Below are positions 1 through 9,528 of a stretch of 64,000 bases of DNA, one piece after another (the first letter of the stretch is position 1; the number at the start of each line of letters is the position of its first letter). The position numbers and the translations under genes were made by a program. This DNA comes from Caballeronia sp. BR00000012568055 (lineage in GTDB: Bacteria > Pseudomonadota > Gammaproteobacteria > Burkholderiales > Burkholderiaceae): NCBI RefSeq assembly GCF_029439455.1, contig NZ_JAQFVG010000307.1, positions 1-64,000 on the forward strand, in the 5' to 3' direction. The notes beneath the pieces are model-generated. The model was not told where the DNA came from and did no database searches. It worked only from the letters and a program-made list of their open reading frames with translations.

Positions 1-361
1 CAAAGCAATCCAAGGCGTAGTGATAGCCGATATCGTCGCTTGGAGACTTCGATCGCCCCATTTGCATGTCTTGAATGTCTTGCAATTGCAGTGCCGCCGG
101 CCCGCATGCAAAGCTCCGCCCGGCGTGATGAATTGCTATCTTCGTGTAGTCCCAGTCGTCGCGCATTCGCTCCGAACGACTTTTATGCGCGGCCCAATCC
201 GAGCGTTCCACAAAGTTCAAGCCGCGGCGGCGAACAAGATTGATGATTGCTTGTCGCGTGGCTGCTCGATCATTGACCGAGATGACAATGGCTTCGTCAC
301 GTGTATTTCCTGCGAGCGTGCGCGTAGACGTCCAATGCTCGATGTTGTAGTCGGCTGCCAT
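1..361 (-). CDS. Partial N-acetylmuramoyl-L-alanine amidase / PGRP-fold protein, putative T6SS effector
   Basis: An open frame begins at an ATG at 361, one base after the stop of the PAAR gene, and runs off the window start, giving about 120 residues. The visible part contains a tryptophan/arginine segment (RSDWAAHKSR), then IAIHHAG near residue 80 and DIGYHY near residue 113. This is the arrangement of zinc-amidase (amidase_2/PGRP) folds, in which the two histidine motifs bind zinc and the tyrosine is catalytic. Such enzymes cut the bond between N-acetylmuramic acid and L-alanine in peptidoglycan. The coupling to a PAAR gene suggests a cargo effector delivered by type VI secretion; an immunity gene would be expected beyond the window edge. 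The family call rests on motifs only, and the C-terminus and third zinc ligand are not visible. Confidence 0.72.
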   Translation of the reverse strand, partial: MAADYNIEHWTSTRTLAGNTRDEAIVISVNDRAATRQAIINLVRRRGLNFVERSDWAAHKSRSERMRDDWDYTKIAIHHAGRSFACGPAALQLQDIQDMQMGRSKSPSDDIGYHYALDCF

Positions 362-362
362 C

Positions 363-914
363 CTAACTCCCTTGCAATGGACTTAACTCACGCCGCGGGG
401 AAGAAAACAAAACGTGTATCTCCACTGCTTGCTCGCGATCCGTTTCAACCACCGCGTAACCCCTTGCATCTGTGGTCCCGAAATGCTGAACGCCTGCCAC
501 TCGGGCGATGTACGAGCGATTAGCAAGAGGCTTACCGAGTTCATTTTGAACAAGGATCCACCTTCGATTTTCCCCGCTATTCGGCTCGCTACCTTCTTCC
601 ACCAGTGAAGTCGTACCTGTCGGCTTACTCCCTTTCGCAGTATTTAGCCAGATTCCAGGGGTGCTGCCGACGATTACGCGATTCTTCCCGCAAGGGCACA
701 GAACGCGATCATCGTCCACCACCACATTTCGGGCGCCATTGAGAACATTTCGGCCAGTGCCAAGAATCTTGAAAACACCGTCGCACTTTCCGCAAGTTGC
801 TTCGTTACCGTCGAGCGCGACTTTCCTTCCTTTGTCATTGATGCTTGATCCGGAGGCAAAGACGCGTCCTCCTGTGGTAGTTGAATCTCCATCTCTCACA
901 GCCGCTTTTCGCAT
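363..914 (-). CDS. PAAR domain protein with C-terminal extension (T6SS spike tip)
   Basis: The protein has 183 residues. Residues 1 to about 90 look like a PAAR repeat domain: it opens with MRKAAVRDGDSTTTGG, followed by several glycine turns and CGKC and CPCGK cysteine pairs, as in the PAAR family that sharpens the VgrG spike of type VI secretion. Residues about 115-175 (from WILVQNELGKPLAN to VEIHVLF) form a short beta-rich domain of the kind often appended to PAAR proteins to carry or dock cargo. The ATG at 914 has a good GAGGGAAG ribosome site. The next gene, a putative amidase, starts one base downstream, so the two are probably translated together. No other T6SS structural gene lies in this window, so it is an orphan effector island or the edge of a larger cluster. 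Confidence 0.85.
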   Translation of the reverse strand: MRKAAVRDGDSTTTGGRVFASGSSINDKGRKVALDGNEATCGKCDGVFKILGTGRNVLNGARNVVVDDDRVLCPCGKNRVIVGSTPGIWLNTAKGSKPTGTTSLVEEGSEPNSGENRRWILVQNELGKPLANRSYIARVAGVQHFGTTDARGYAVVETDREQAVEIHVLFSSPRRELSPLQGS

Positions 915-936
915 ACTCTTCCCTCATCGGATTATT

Positions 937-955
937 TGATTCGTTTAACGAATCA
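937..955. promoter_or_regulatory. Perfect inverted repeat upstream of the PAAR gene
   Basis: Nine-base arms (TGATTCGTT / AACGAATCA) flank a single central T, 23 bases upstream of the PAAR start codon. The position and symmetry fit a repressor operator or the binding site of a small homodimeric regulator. No matching regulator gene is nearby. The rest of 915-1155 is AT-rich without recognised genes. Confidence 0.45.
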
Positions 956-1155
956 TTCAGCAAACGCTCACGTAGCGCGCAGAACCGCTTAAGAATAATC
1001 GTGCTTGGGAGATTTGTATTTGCGTCGAAGGAGCAGAGTCACCAATTACATTAAATCTTTACCACTTGCGCAAGCGTTAAACCAACCGCCGTGAGGCTTG
1101 CGCTCAAGTTGAGGCAACACCTGTACCAGATCAATATCCAGTACAGGGCAATCAA

Positions 1156-1941
1156 TCACTTCTTCTTGGTCAGCTTCCAGTCGTAATCAATCGTCAGCGG
1201 CGCATGATCGCTGAACTTGATATCCCTGAAAATCGAAGTCTTCTTCGCGGTCGCGGCAACCTCTTTCGTCGCGATCTGATAATCGATCCGCCACCCGACG
1301 TTCTTCGCATACGCCTGTCCGCGATTGCTCCACCACGTGTATTGCTCGGCGCGTTGATCCAACGTGCGGAATACATCGACATAACCGACTTCATCGAACA
1401 ATTGCGTGAGCCACGCGCGCTCTTCCGGCAAGCAGCCCGAATTCTTCTGATTGCTCTTCCAGTTCTTGATATCGATTTCCTTGTGGACGATATTCACGTC
1501 GCCGCACAAAATCACTTCGCGCTCCTTCGAAAGCTCCGTGAGATGCGGCATGAATTCGCCCATAAAGCGATACTTCGCCTGTTGCCGTTCATCGCCACTC
1601 GATCCCGACGGCACATAGACCGACACCACCGATAACTTGCCGAAACGCGCTTCCACATAGCGCCCTTCCGCATCGAACTCCTCGCTGCCGAAACCGATAA
1701 CCACATCATCCGGCTCATGACGCGAATACACGCCCGCGCCGCTATAACCCTTCTTCACCGCATGCTGGAAATAGCCCTGAAAACCGTGCGGCGCGAGAAA
1801 CTCGGGCGTTAAGTCGTCCTGCGAACATTTGATTTCCTGCACGCACACGACATCCGATTTCTGCTCGCCGAACCAGTCGAAAAAGCCTTTCTTGGCAGCC
1901 GAACGAATGCCATTGAGATTGGCGGTGATCACGCGAAACAT
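1156..1941 (-). CDS. xthA: Exodeoxyribonuclease III (AP endonuclease)
   Basis: The protein has 261 residues, the usual size for ExoIII/ExoA. It removes 3' blocks and cuts at abasic sites in base excision repair. Visible family motifs are the N-terminal MFRVITANLNGIRSAAKKG, VQEIK with the metal-binding Glu36, CGDVNIVHKEIDI in the middle, WWSNRGQAYAKNVGWRIDY, and the C-terminal FSDHAPL with the catalytic histidine. The frame is open 74 codons further upstream, but that extension lies inside the ppk2 3' end and is low-complexity. The ATG at 1941 has an AAAAGGAAG ribosome site and matches the family N-terminus. It sits 23 bases downstream of the PPK2 gene and is probably cotranscribed with it. 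Confidence 0.96.
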   Translation of the reverse strand: MFRVITANLNGIRSAAKKGFFDWFGEQKSDVVCVQEIKCSQDDLTPEFLAPHGFQGYFQHAVKKGYSGAGVYSRHEPDDVVIGFGSEEFDAEGRYVEARFGKLSVVSVYVPSGSSGDERQQAKYRFMGEFMPHLTELSKEREVILCGDVNIVHKEIDIKNWKSNQKNSGCLPEERAWLTQLFDEVGYVDVFRTLDQRAEQYTWWSNRGQAYAKNVGWRIDYQIATKEVAATAKKTSIFRDIKFSDHAPLTIDYDWKLTKKK

Positions 1942-1964
1942 ACGCTTCCTTTTTATCGATTGAT

Positions 1965-2804
1965 TTATTCGACCTTCACGCCTTTCAGCGATTCCTTCGC
2001 CGGCGGAAAATCGAGTTTCATACCCTGCATTGTGCGCAACACGAGTTCGGCAATCATCACATTGCGATGCGTTTTCGAATCGCCCGGAATGATGTACCAC
2101 GGCGCATAGTCCGTCGATGTCACGCCGAGCAGATTCATATACGCCTGCTGATAATCGTCCCATTGCTTGCGCGCCTCAATATCCGAGACATCGAATTTCC
2201 AGTGCTTGGTCGGATCGTCGATACGCGCTTGCAAACGCGCGCGCTGCTCGTCCTTCGAAATATGCAGAAAGCATTTGACGATGGTCGTGCCGCTATCCGC
2301 GAGCAAGGATTCGAATTCGCGAATATGCCGATAACGCCGCTCGCATTCGTCATCGTTAATCAGCTTGAGCACGCGCGGCACGAGCACGTCTTCGTAGTGA
2401 CTGCGATTGAAGATCGCGAACTCACCGGCCATCGGCGCTTGCGCGTGGACGCGCCACAAAAAGTCGTGCGATGCCTCGCGCTCCGACGGCGCCTTGAACG
2501 GCACGATACGCAGTCCGAGCGGATCGACATCGTGAAACACCGCGCGCACGGTGCCGTCCTTGCCGCTCGTGTCCATGCCTTGCAGCACCAGCAGCACGCG
2601 CTTGTTCCGTTGCGCGTGGAGCTTCTCCTGCAAGTCGTCGAGCTGCGCGCCGATCGCGCTCAGGCGTTCGCGGTCCGCGTCTTTCGAGCCGCTGGAAAAG
2701 GGCTTGGACGATGGATCGATCGCGCTCAGATCGTACGGTTTGAGCTTCTTGCCGCCATCGAAAAACGGCACGCGGAAGTCGTCGAGTTCGGGTTTCTTTG
2801 ACAT
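1965..2804 (-). CDS. PPK2-family polyphosphate kinase / polyphosphate:nucleotide phosphotransferase
   Basis: The protein has 279 residues, the single-domain PPK2 size. PPK2 enzymes transfer phosphate between inorganic polyphosphate and nucleotides. The Walker A loop GMDTSGKDG is at residues 76-84, the catalytic NRSHYEDV segment is near 133-140, and the family lid region WKFDVSDIEARKQWDDY follows near 200. Residues before 50 form the N-terminal helical extension typical of the family. Whether it prefers AMP, ADP or GDP cannot be decided by eye. It is separated from gatB by a strong hairpin, so it probably has its own transcription, and it precedes xthA. Confidence 0.93.
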   Translation of the reverse strand: MSKKPELDDFRVPFFDGGKKLKPYDLSAIDPSSKPFSSGSKDADRERLSAIGAQLDDLQEKLHAQRNKRVLLVLQGMDTSGKDGTVRAVFHDVDPLGLRIVPFKAPSEREASHDFLWRVHAQAPMAGEFAIFNRSHYEDVLVPRVLKLINDDECERRYRHIREFESLLADSGTTIVKCFLHISKDEQRARLQARIDDPTKHWKFDVSDIEARKQWDDYQQAYMNLLGVTSTDYAPWYIIPGDSKTHRNVMIAELVLRTMQGMKLDFPPAKESLKGVKVE

Positions 2805-2824
2805 ATTTTTCTGACCACCAATAA

Positions 2825-2862
2825 GAAAGGCCGTTGCACAGCTTAACCGGCAACGGCCTTTC
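2825..2862 (-). terminator. Terminator hairpin between gatB and ppk2
   Basis: Thirteen-base arms GAAAGGCCGTTGC / GCAACGGCCTTTC pair perfectly around a 12-base loop. On the minus strand the stem ends in CTTTCTTATT, a moderate U-rich tail. It lies 28 bases past the gatB stop. Confidence 0.75.
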
Positions 2863-2890
2863 CTTCACGCTTCCGTCATCAAACGAATCT

Positions 2891-4360
2891 TCAGCCGAGC
2901 TTCTTCTTCAGCAACTCGTTGACCTGCTGCGGATTCGCCTTGCCCTTGGTCGCCTTCATCGCCTGACCGATCAGCGCGTTGAACGCCTTCTCCTTGCCCG
3001 CGCGGAATTCATCGACCGATTTCTGGTTGGCCGCAAGCACTTCGTCGATGATCGCTTCAAGCGCGCCGGTGTCCGAAATCTGCTTCAAACCCCTCGCTTC
3101 GATAATGCGATCCGCCGCGCCTTCGTCCGTCGCTTTCTCTTCCCAGATCGCCTGGAAGATGTCCTTCGCGATCTTGTTGGAGATGGTGCCGTCCGCGATA
3201 CGCTGCACAACCAACGCCAACTGCGCCGCCGACACCGGCGACTCGCTGATATCGAGCGATTCGCGGTTGAGTTGCGCGGAGACATCGCCCATCAGCCAGT
3301 TTGCGGCGATCTTCGCTTGCGCCGCGCCTGCCTTCTGAACGAGCGCTTCGAAATACGTCGCCATCGCTTTCGATGCCGTCAGCACGCCCGCGTCATACGG
3401 CGTCAAACCGTAGGTATCGACGAAGCGCTTCTGCATATCCGCAGGCAGTTCGGGCATCTCGCTTTTCACGCGCTCGATCCACGCTGAATCGATCACCAGC
3501 GGCATCAAATCCGGATCGGGGAAATAGCGATAATCGGCTGCATCCTCCTTGCTCCGCATAGAGACTGTTTTGCGCTTGTCCGGATCGTAGAGACGCGTTT
3601 CCTGCACGACAGTGCCGCCATCTTCGATCAATTCGATCTGACGGCGCACTTCGTACTGAATCGCTTCTTCGAGAAAGCGGAACGAGTTCAGGTTCTTGAT
3701 CTCGGCGCGCGTGCCGAATTCCTTCTGACCGACCGGACGCACGGAGACGTTCGCATCGCAACGGAAGGAGCCTTCCTGCATGTTGCCATCGCAGATACCG
3801 AGCCACACGACCAGGGTATGCAGCGTCTTGGCATACGCGACCGCTTCCGCCGCGCTGCGCATTTCCGGCTCGGTGACGATTTCGAGCAGCGGCGTCCCCG
3901 CACGATTCAAATCGATGCCCGTCATGCCCGCAAAGTCTTCGTGCAGCGACTTGCCGGCGTCTTCTTCCAGATGCGCGCGCGTCAGATTGATGGTCTTCTC
4001 GTACGCTTCCTTGCCCGCCTTTTCATTGGCCGGCACCTGAATCGTGATCTGACCGCCCTGCACGACCGGAATCTCGTACTGGCTGATCTGATAGCCCTTC
4101 GGCAGATCGGGATAGAAGTAGTTCTTGCGCGCGAAAATGCTGCGTGGCGCGATGGTCGAACCGATCGACAAGCCGAAGCGAATCGCGCGCTCGACAGCGC
4201 CGCGATTCATCACGGGCAACACGCCGGGCAACGCGAGATCGACGGGACACGCCTGCGAATTCGGCGATGCACCGAACTGCGTGGCCGCGCCCGAGAAAAT
4301 CTTGGAGACGGTGGAAAGCTGCGCGTGCGTTTCCAGACCGATGACGACTTCCCACTGCAT
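2891..4360 (-). CDS. gatB: Asp/Glu-tRNA(Asn/Gln) amidotransferase subunit B
   Basis: The protein has 489 residues, normal for GatB. With GatA and GatC it converts Glu-tRNA(Gln) or Asp-tRNA(Asn) to the amidated form; GatB carries the kinase and tRNA-recognition parts. It begins [15 protein letters not shown], has the family signature [14 protein letters not shown], the acidic ATP/metal region [12 protein letters not shown] and [20 protein letters not shown], and a C-terminal YqeY-like tail domain ending in [16 protein letters not shown]. The start at 4360 lies two bases after the gatA stop, indicating translational coupling. The open frame continues 101 codons upstream inside gatA, but that part is a shadow. 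Confidence 0.98.
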   Translation of the reverse strand: MQWEVVIGLETHAQLSTVSKIFSGAATQFGASPNSQACPVDLALPGVLPVMNRGAVERAIRFGLSIGSTIAPRSIFARKNYFYPDLPKGYQISQYEIPVVQGGQITIQVPANEKAGKEAYEKTINLTRAHLEEDAGKSLHEDFAGMTGIDLNRAGTPLLEIVTEPEMRSAAEAVAYAKTLHTLVVWLGICDGNMQEGSFRCDANVSVRPVGQKEFGTRAEIKNLNSFRFLEEAIQYEVRRQIELIEDGGTVVQETRLYDPDKRKTVSMRSKEDAADYRYFPDPDLMPLVIDSAWIERVKSEMPELPADMQKRFVDTYGLTPYDAGVLTASKAMATYFEALVQKAGAAQAKIAANWLMGDVSAQLNRESLDISESPVSAAQLALVVQRIADGTISNKIAKDIFQAIWEEKATDEGAADRIIEARGLKQISDTGALEAIIDEVLAANQKSVDEFRAGKEKAFNALIGQAMKATKGKANPQQVNELLKKKLG

Positions 4361-4362
4361 GT

Positions 4363-5859
4363 TCACTCTCCCGAAACCGCTGCCGATGGTGCCTTCTTGT
4401 GCCAGTCGGTCGCGCGCTGAAACGCGTCGGCGACCTGGAGCATCCGGGCTTCGTTGAAATAGTTGCCGACGATCTGCAAACCGACCGGACGATTCGCATT
4501 CGCGCCCGCGCCGAAGCCGCACGGCACGCTCATGCCGGGCAAACCGGCGAGGCTGACCGACAGCGTGTAGATATCGGCGAGATACATCTGCACGGGGTCG
4601 TCGGTCTTCTCGCCGAGATTCCACGCGACGGACGGCGCGACCGGTCCCATGATGACGTCGCACTGCTTGAACGCTTCCTGAAAATCGCGCGCGATGATGC
4701 GGCGGATTTTCTGCGCTTGCAGGTAGTACGCGTCGTAGTAACCATGCGAGGGCACGTAGGTGCCGACCAGAATCCGCCGCTTCACTTCGGGACCGAAGCC
4801 TTCCGCGCGCGACTTCTTGTACATGTCGAGCAGGTCTTTGTACTGCGCGGCGCGATGCCCGTAGCGCACGCCATCGAACCGCGACAAATTCGACGATGCC
4901 TCCGCCGGCGCGATGATGTAGTACACGGGAATCGAAAGCTCGGTCTTCGGCAGTGAGACTTCGACGAGCGTCGCGCCGAGCGCTTCGTATTGCTTCAACG
5001 CTGCATCGATGGCCGCGCGGACGTCGTCGGCGAGGCCCGCGCCGAAGTACTCCTTCGGCATGCCGATGCGCAGGCCTTTCAAAGGCTTGCTGGCGTCATC
5101 GCCGAAGCTCTTGCCGATGTAGCGCGTGTAGTCTTCGTTCTCGCGTTGCAGGCTGGTCGAGTCGCGCTCGTCGAAACCGGACATCGCGTTGAGCAGCAGC
5201 GCGCAGTCTTCGGCGGTTTGTGCCATCGGCCCGCCCTGATCCAGCGACGACGCGAACGCGATCATTCCGTAACGCGACACGCGGCCGTACGTCGGCTTGA
5301 TGCCTGTGATGCCCGTGAACGATGCAGGCTGGCGAATCGATCCGCCCGTGTCCGTGCCCGTTGCAGCGGGCGCGAGACGCGCCGCCACCGCCGCCGCCGA
5401 TCCACCCGACGAACCGCCCGGCACCGCTTTCACGTCCCACGGATTTTTCACCGGGCCGAAGTACGAATTCTCGTTCGACGAGCCCATCGCGAACTCGTCC
5501 ATATTGGTCTTGCCGAGCGTGACCATGCCCGCCTGCGCGAGCCGATCGACGACGGTGGCATCGAACGGGCTGGCGTAGTTCTCGAGCATGTGCGAGCCAG
5601 CGGTCGATGCCCAGCCGCGCGTAACGAACACGTCCTTGTGCGCGATGGGCAGGCCGGTCAGCGCGCCCGCACGGCCTTGCGCGATAAGCGCATCGGCGGC
5701 TTTCGCCTGTTCGAGCGTCAACGCGGCATCCACGCCAATAAACGCATTCAACGACTTCGCCGCGTCGATGCGTTGCAGATACGACTGCGCCAGTTCGACC
5801 GAGGAAATTTCCTTCGAGTCGAGAGCGGCGCGCAATTCGGTCAAGCTTTTCTGATGCAT
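4363..5859 (-). CDS. gatA: Asp/Glu-tRNA(Asn/Gln) amidotransferase subunit A (glutaminase)
   Basis: The protein has 498 residues. This amidase-signature subunit hydrolyses glutamine and supplies ammonia to GatB. The Ser-cisSer-Lys triad is intact: Lys75 in PIAHKDVF, cis-Ser150 in the GGSSGGS loop and nucleophile Ser174 in [11 protein letters not shown], with the same spacing as characterised GatA proteins. The start [13 protein letters not shown] at 5859 matches the family N-terminus; upstream codons are low-complexity. It follows gatC by 40 bases and precedes gatB by two. Presence of GatCAB implies indirect charging of tRNA(Asn) and/or tRNA(Gln). Confidence 0.98.
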   Translation of the reverse strand: MHQKSLTELRAALDSKEISSVELAQSYLQRIDAAKSLNAFIGVDAALTLEQAKAADALIAQGRAGALTGLPIAHKDVFVTRGWASTAGSHMLENYASPFDATVVDRLAQAGMVTLGKTNMDEFAMGSSNENSYFGPVKNPWDVKAVPGGSSGGSAAAVAARLAPAATGTDTGGSIRQPASFTGITGIKPTYGRVSRYGMIAFASSLDQGGPMAQTAEDCALLLNAMSGFDERDSTSLQRENEDYTRYIGKSFGDDASKPLKGLRIGMPKEYFGAGLADDVRAAIDAALKQYEALGATLVEVSLPKTELSIPVYYIIAPAEASSNLSRFDGVRYGHRAAQYKDLLDMYKKSRAEGFGPEVKRRILVGTYVPSHGYYDAYYLQAQKIRRIIARDFQEAFKQCDVIMGPVAPSVAWNLGEKTDDPVQMYLADIYTLSVSLAGLPGMSVPCGFGAGANANRPVGLQIVGNYFNEARMLQVADAFQRATDWHKKAPSAAVSGE

Positions 5860-5899
5860 TGCAGTTCCCTGATGTTCGCAGCGCAGTTTTATTCGATGA

Positions 5900-6199
5900 T
5901 TATTCGATGACCTTCGGCACGAGGTAGAGGCCATCCTGCACGGAAGGCGCCGAACGCTGGAACTCTTCGCGCTCGACGCGCTCTGAGACAGCGTCATCAC
6001 GCAGACGCAGCGCGACTTCCTCGATCGCGTCGATCGGGTGCGCGAGCGGCTCGATGCCGGAAGTATCGACAGCCTGCATTTGCTCGACGAGTCCGAAGAA
6101 GTCATTCAGGCGCGCGAGCGTGGGTTCGGCTTCGTTATCGGGCAGTTCGAGCCGCGCGAGATGCGCGATGCGCTTTACGTCGGTCAGGGTCAAAGACAT
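5900..6199 (-). CDS. gatC: Asp/Glu-tRNA(Asn/Gln) amidotransferase subunit C
   Basis: The protein has 99 residues and starts [21 protein letters not shown], the typical GatC N-terminus. It then has the helix [13 protein letters not shown] and the extended segment GIEPLAHP that wraps between GatA and GatB, and ends with [16 protein letters not shown]. It is a scaffold subunit without its own active site. The open frame extends 13 codons further, but the family start is the ATG at 6199. It is first in the gatCAB operon and divergent from mreB. Confidence 0.96.
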   Translation of the reverse strand: MSLTLTDVKRIAHLARLELPDNEAEPTLARLNDFFGLVEQMQAVDTSGIEPLAHPIDAIEEVALRLRDDAVSERVEREEFQRSAPSVQDGLYLVPKVIE

Positions 6200-6577
6200 G
6201 GATTCACCGGAGAAAACGTGGACAACTCCGAATCGCAAAAATCATGGCTGTGACAGCCTTTTACGATCATGGGAGGAAGCCTTCAAAACAGGGCTGGCGA
6301 TGGCAAAAACTGCCATCCTTTTCCTATAGATACCCACAAATTATAAGGTATCATTACACGTTCGACTCATTTCTGGATCGGCCTTGCAGCGGCTTTCTCC
6401 CTGTATCAATGTATTGCGAGAAACGTTTGCGCCGGACGTTCCATTCTGCGGTAGATTTCTTCCCGGTTTAGCACTTCACGGCGGGCTTTCGCCGTCCCGG
6501 CAAACCGTTATTTTTTCCGCTGCCGTCTTGAGCGCTTTTTAGCGACGAACGGCCACCCAGCGAGACAGGATTTTTGA
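6200..6577. promoter_or_regulatory. Divergent gatC / mreB intergenic region
   Basis: This 378-base gap holds no convincing gene. It must contain the promoters of gatCAB (leftward) and mreB (rightward). A TATAAT-like hexamer reads leftward at 6340-6345 without a good -35 partner. Two small hairpins are visible, TGGCA-N5-TGCCA at 6301-6315 and CGGCG-N6-CGCCG at 6479-6494, the latter in the probable mreB 5' leader. A short purine-rich site (ACAGGA) precedes the mreB start. Confidence 0.6.
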
Positions 6578-7621
<1,044 letters not shown>

Positions 7622-7697
7622 TGCTTTGCAATCGGCTTGTGTCTTTCGACACGACGCCTGAGCAAAATTAAGCGCATCCGCGTAACGCGACGCGAGC

Positions 7698-7722
7698 ACG
7701 GCCCGGTTCCAACCCGGGCCGT
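7698..7722 (+). promoter_or_regulatory. GC-rich hairpin between mreB and mreC
   Basis: Perfect nine-base arms ACGGCCCGG / CCGGGCCGT flank a seven-base loop. There is no U-rich tail (it continues TGTCGAAAC), so it is not a classical terminator. It may attenuate transcription or protect the 3' end of mreB mRNA so that MreB is made in excess over MreC and MreD. Confidence 0.5.
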
Positions 7723-7806
7723 TGTCGAAACAGCGTAGGGCAGGAATCGCCACCAGCGACCAATCCTGCAGCATCGATCCATCCGTTCACGCCCTCGGCG
7801 CCGACC

Positions 7807-8931
7807 ATGGAATACAGTCCGCCGCCCCTATTCAAGCAAGGCCCTTCCGCGCTCGCGCGCCTGATCTTCTTTGTGGTGCTTGCCATCACATTGCTGATTT
7901 CGGATGCGCGTTTCAATACGCTGGAAATCGTCCGGGGCATTCTCGGCGCAGGGCTTTATCCGTTGCAGCGCGCGGCGCTCGTGCCGCGCGACATCTTCAT
8001 GGGCGCGGCGGATCTCGCCGTGACCAGCGCGACGCTGCGCAGCGAGAACAGCAAGCTCGCCGAGAAGAATCTGCAACTCTCCGTCAAAGCAAACGACGCC
8101 TCGCAACTTGCGGTCGAGAATGCGCATTTGCGTGCGCTGCTGAATCTGCAATCGCGCGCATCGACGGATGAGACGCCTGCCGAAATCCAATACGACACGC
8201 GCGATCCTTTCACGCAGAAAGTGGTTATCGGCAAAGGCGCGCAGCAGAACATTCAGGACGGCGCGCCGGTGGTGACCGAAGACGGCGTAATCGGTCAGGT
8301 GACGCGCGTGTTTCCGCTGCAATCCGAAGTCACGTTGCTGACGGACAAGGATCAGGCCGTGCCCGTGCAAATTCAGCGTACGGGCCTTCGCAGCGTCATT
8401 TACGGCACGCCAAAGGGCGACACGCTCGATCTTCGTTTCGTGCCGATCAGCGCGGATGTGCAAGCCGGCGACGAACTCGTCACCAGCGGTCTGGATGGTA
8501 TCTATCCGCCGGGTTTGCCGGTCGCGAAAGTGCTGCGTGTTGATAAACAAGCCGATACCGCGTTCGCTCGCGTGGTCTGTATTCCGATCGCGGCGGTGCG
8601 CGGCGCGCGTCAGTTGCTCGTGCTGCACTACAACGTGAACACGCCGCCGAATCCGATCGAAGTCGAAGCGGCCGCTGCTGCCAAGGAAGCGAAGGAAAAC
8701 AAGGGCAAGAAGAAGCCTGCGGCCAAGGCTGCTGTGGCGTCGGGCGCGAGTGGCGCATCGGCGGCGGTGGCTGCGTCGGCACCCGCGCCGGCGGCTCCCG
8801 CGGTTGCGGCGAGCGCGGCGGCATCGGAAAAATCGGCTGCACCGAAGGCCGCATCCGGCGCGGCAGCGGCCAAGCATTCGAAGAAAGCGCATATGCCGAA
8901 ACCGGCGTCATCGACGGGAGTTGCGCGATGA
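7807..8931 (+). CDS. mreC: Rod shape-determining protein MreC
   Basis: The protein has 374 residues. MreC links MreB to the periplasmic cell-wall synthases PBP2 and RodA. One transmembrane helix (about 17-38, LARLIFFVVLAITLLIS) is followed by a coiled coil (about 75-120, LRSENSKLAEKNLQL...) and the beta-rich MreC domain (about 125-280) with DGVIGQV and TLLTDKDQAVPVQI. The tail from about 290 to the end is very rich in Ala, Lys, Pro and Ser. The tail is much longer than the folded core needs and looks disordered. Its stop overlaps the mreD start in ATGA, so the two are translationally coupled. Confidence 0.96.
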   Translation: MEYSPPPLFKQGPSALARLIFFVVLAITLLISDARFNTLEIVRGILGAGLYPLQRAALVPRDIFMGAADLAVTSATLRSENSKLAEKNLQLSVKANDASQLAVENAHLRALLNLQSRASTDETPAEIQYDTRDPFTQKVVIGKGAQQNIQDGAPVVTEDGVIGQVTRVFPLQSEVTLLTDKDQAVPVQIQRTGLRSVIYGTPKGDTLDLRFVPISADVQAGDELVTSGLDGIYPPGLPVAKVLRVDKQADTAFARVVCIPIAAVRGARQLLVLHYNVNTPPNPIEVEAAAAAKEAKENKGKKKPAAKAAVASGASGASAAVAASAPAPAAPAVAASAAASEKSAAPKAASGAAAAKHSKKAHMPKPASSTGVAR

Positions 8932-9440
8932 ACCGCCCGCAATACATTCTCCAGCCGGTCAATCCGTACTTCATCACGTTCAGTCTCGCCGCCGCGTTTC
9001 TGCTGAATCTGATGCCGTGGGGACGTTTCCTGTTCGTGCCGGATTTCGTCGCCATCGTGCTGCTGTTCTGGAACGTGCATCAGCCGCGCAAGGTCGGTAT
9101 GGGTATCGCGTTTATGCTCGGGCTGTTGATGGACGTGCACAATGCGAATCTGCTCGGCGAGCACGCGCTCGCTTACACCTTGCTGTCCTATGGCGCGATC
9201 ACCATCCATCGGCGTGTATTGTGGATGTCGCTGATGGTGCAGATGTTTGTCGTGCTGCCGTTGCTGGTCGGCGCGCAGCTCGTACCGTTCATCATCCGCC
9301 TGATGACGGCGGCTGCGTTCCCGGGCTGGAGCTATCTGGCCAACGGTTTCGTCGAAGCCGCGTTGTGGCCGATCGCCAGTTTTCTGTTGCTGATACCGCA
9401 ACGCCGCGCCGCCGATCCCGACGACACGCGCCCGATCTGA
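8928..9440 (+). CDS. mreD: Rod shape-determining membrane protein MreD
   Basis: The protein has 170 residues and about five predicted transmembrane helices. Recognisable features are NPYFITFSLAAAFLLNLMPWG at the start, PDFVAIVLLFWNVHQPRKVGMGIAFMLGLLMDV with the family Gly-Met-Asp motif, and HRRVLWMSLMVQMFVVLPLL. MreD is an integral partner of MreC in the elongasome. Its ATG overlaps the mreC stop by four bases, and mrdA follows 88 bases later. Confidence 0.94.
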   Translation: MNRPQYILQPVNPYFITFSLAAAFLLNLMPWGRFLFVPDFVAIVLLFWNVHQPRKVGMGIAFMLGLLMDVHNANLLGEHALAYTLLSYGAITIHRRVLWMSLMVQMFVVLPLLVGAQLVPFIIRLMTAAAFPGWSYLANGFVEAALWPIASFLLLIPQRRAADPDDTRPI

Positions 9441-9528
9441 GCGCGACATCCGCGCGCCGCAAGGCAAACGCCTGCGCGCGGACTACACTTGAATCGCGAA
9501 TCATCGCGAACGTAATCGCGAAAGCTGC

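Noticed and set aside
20..523. A 167-codon plus-strand open frame at the window start
   Set aside because: It lies opposite the PAAR and amidase genes, which carry recognisable motifs and ribosome sites.
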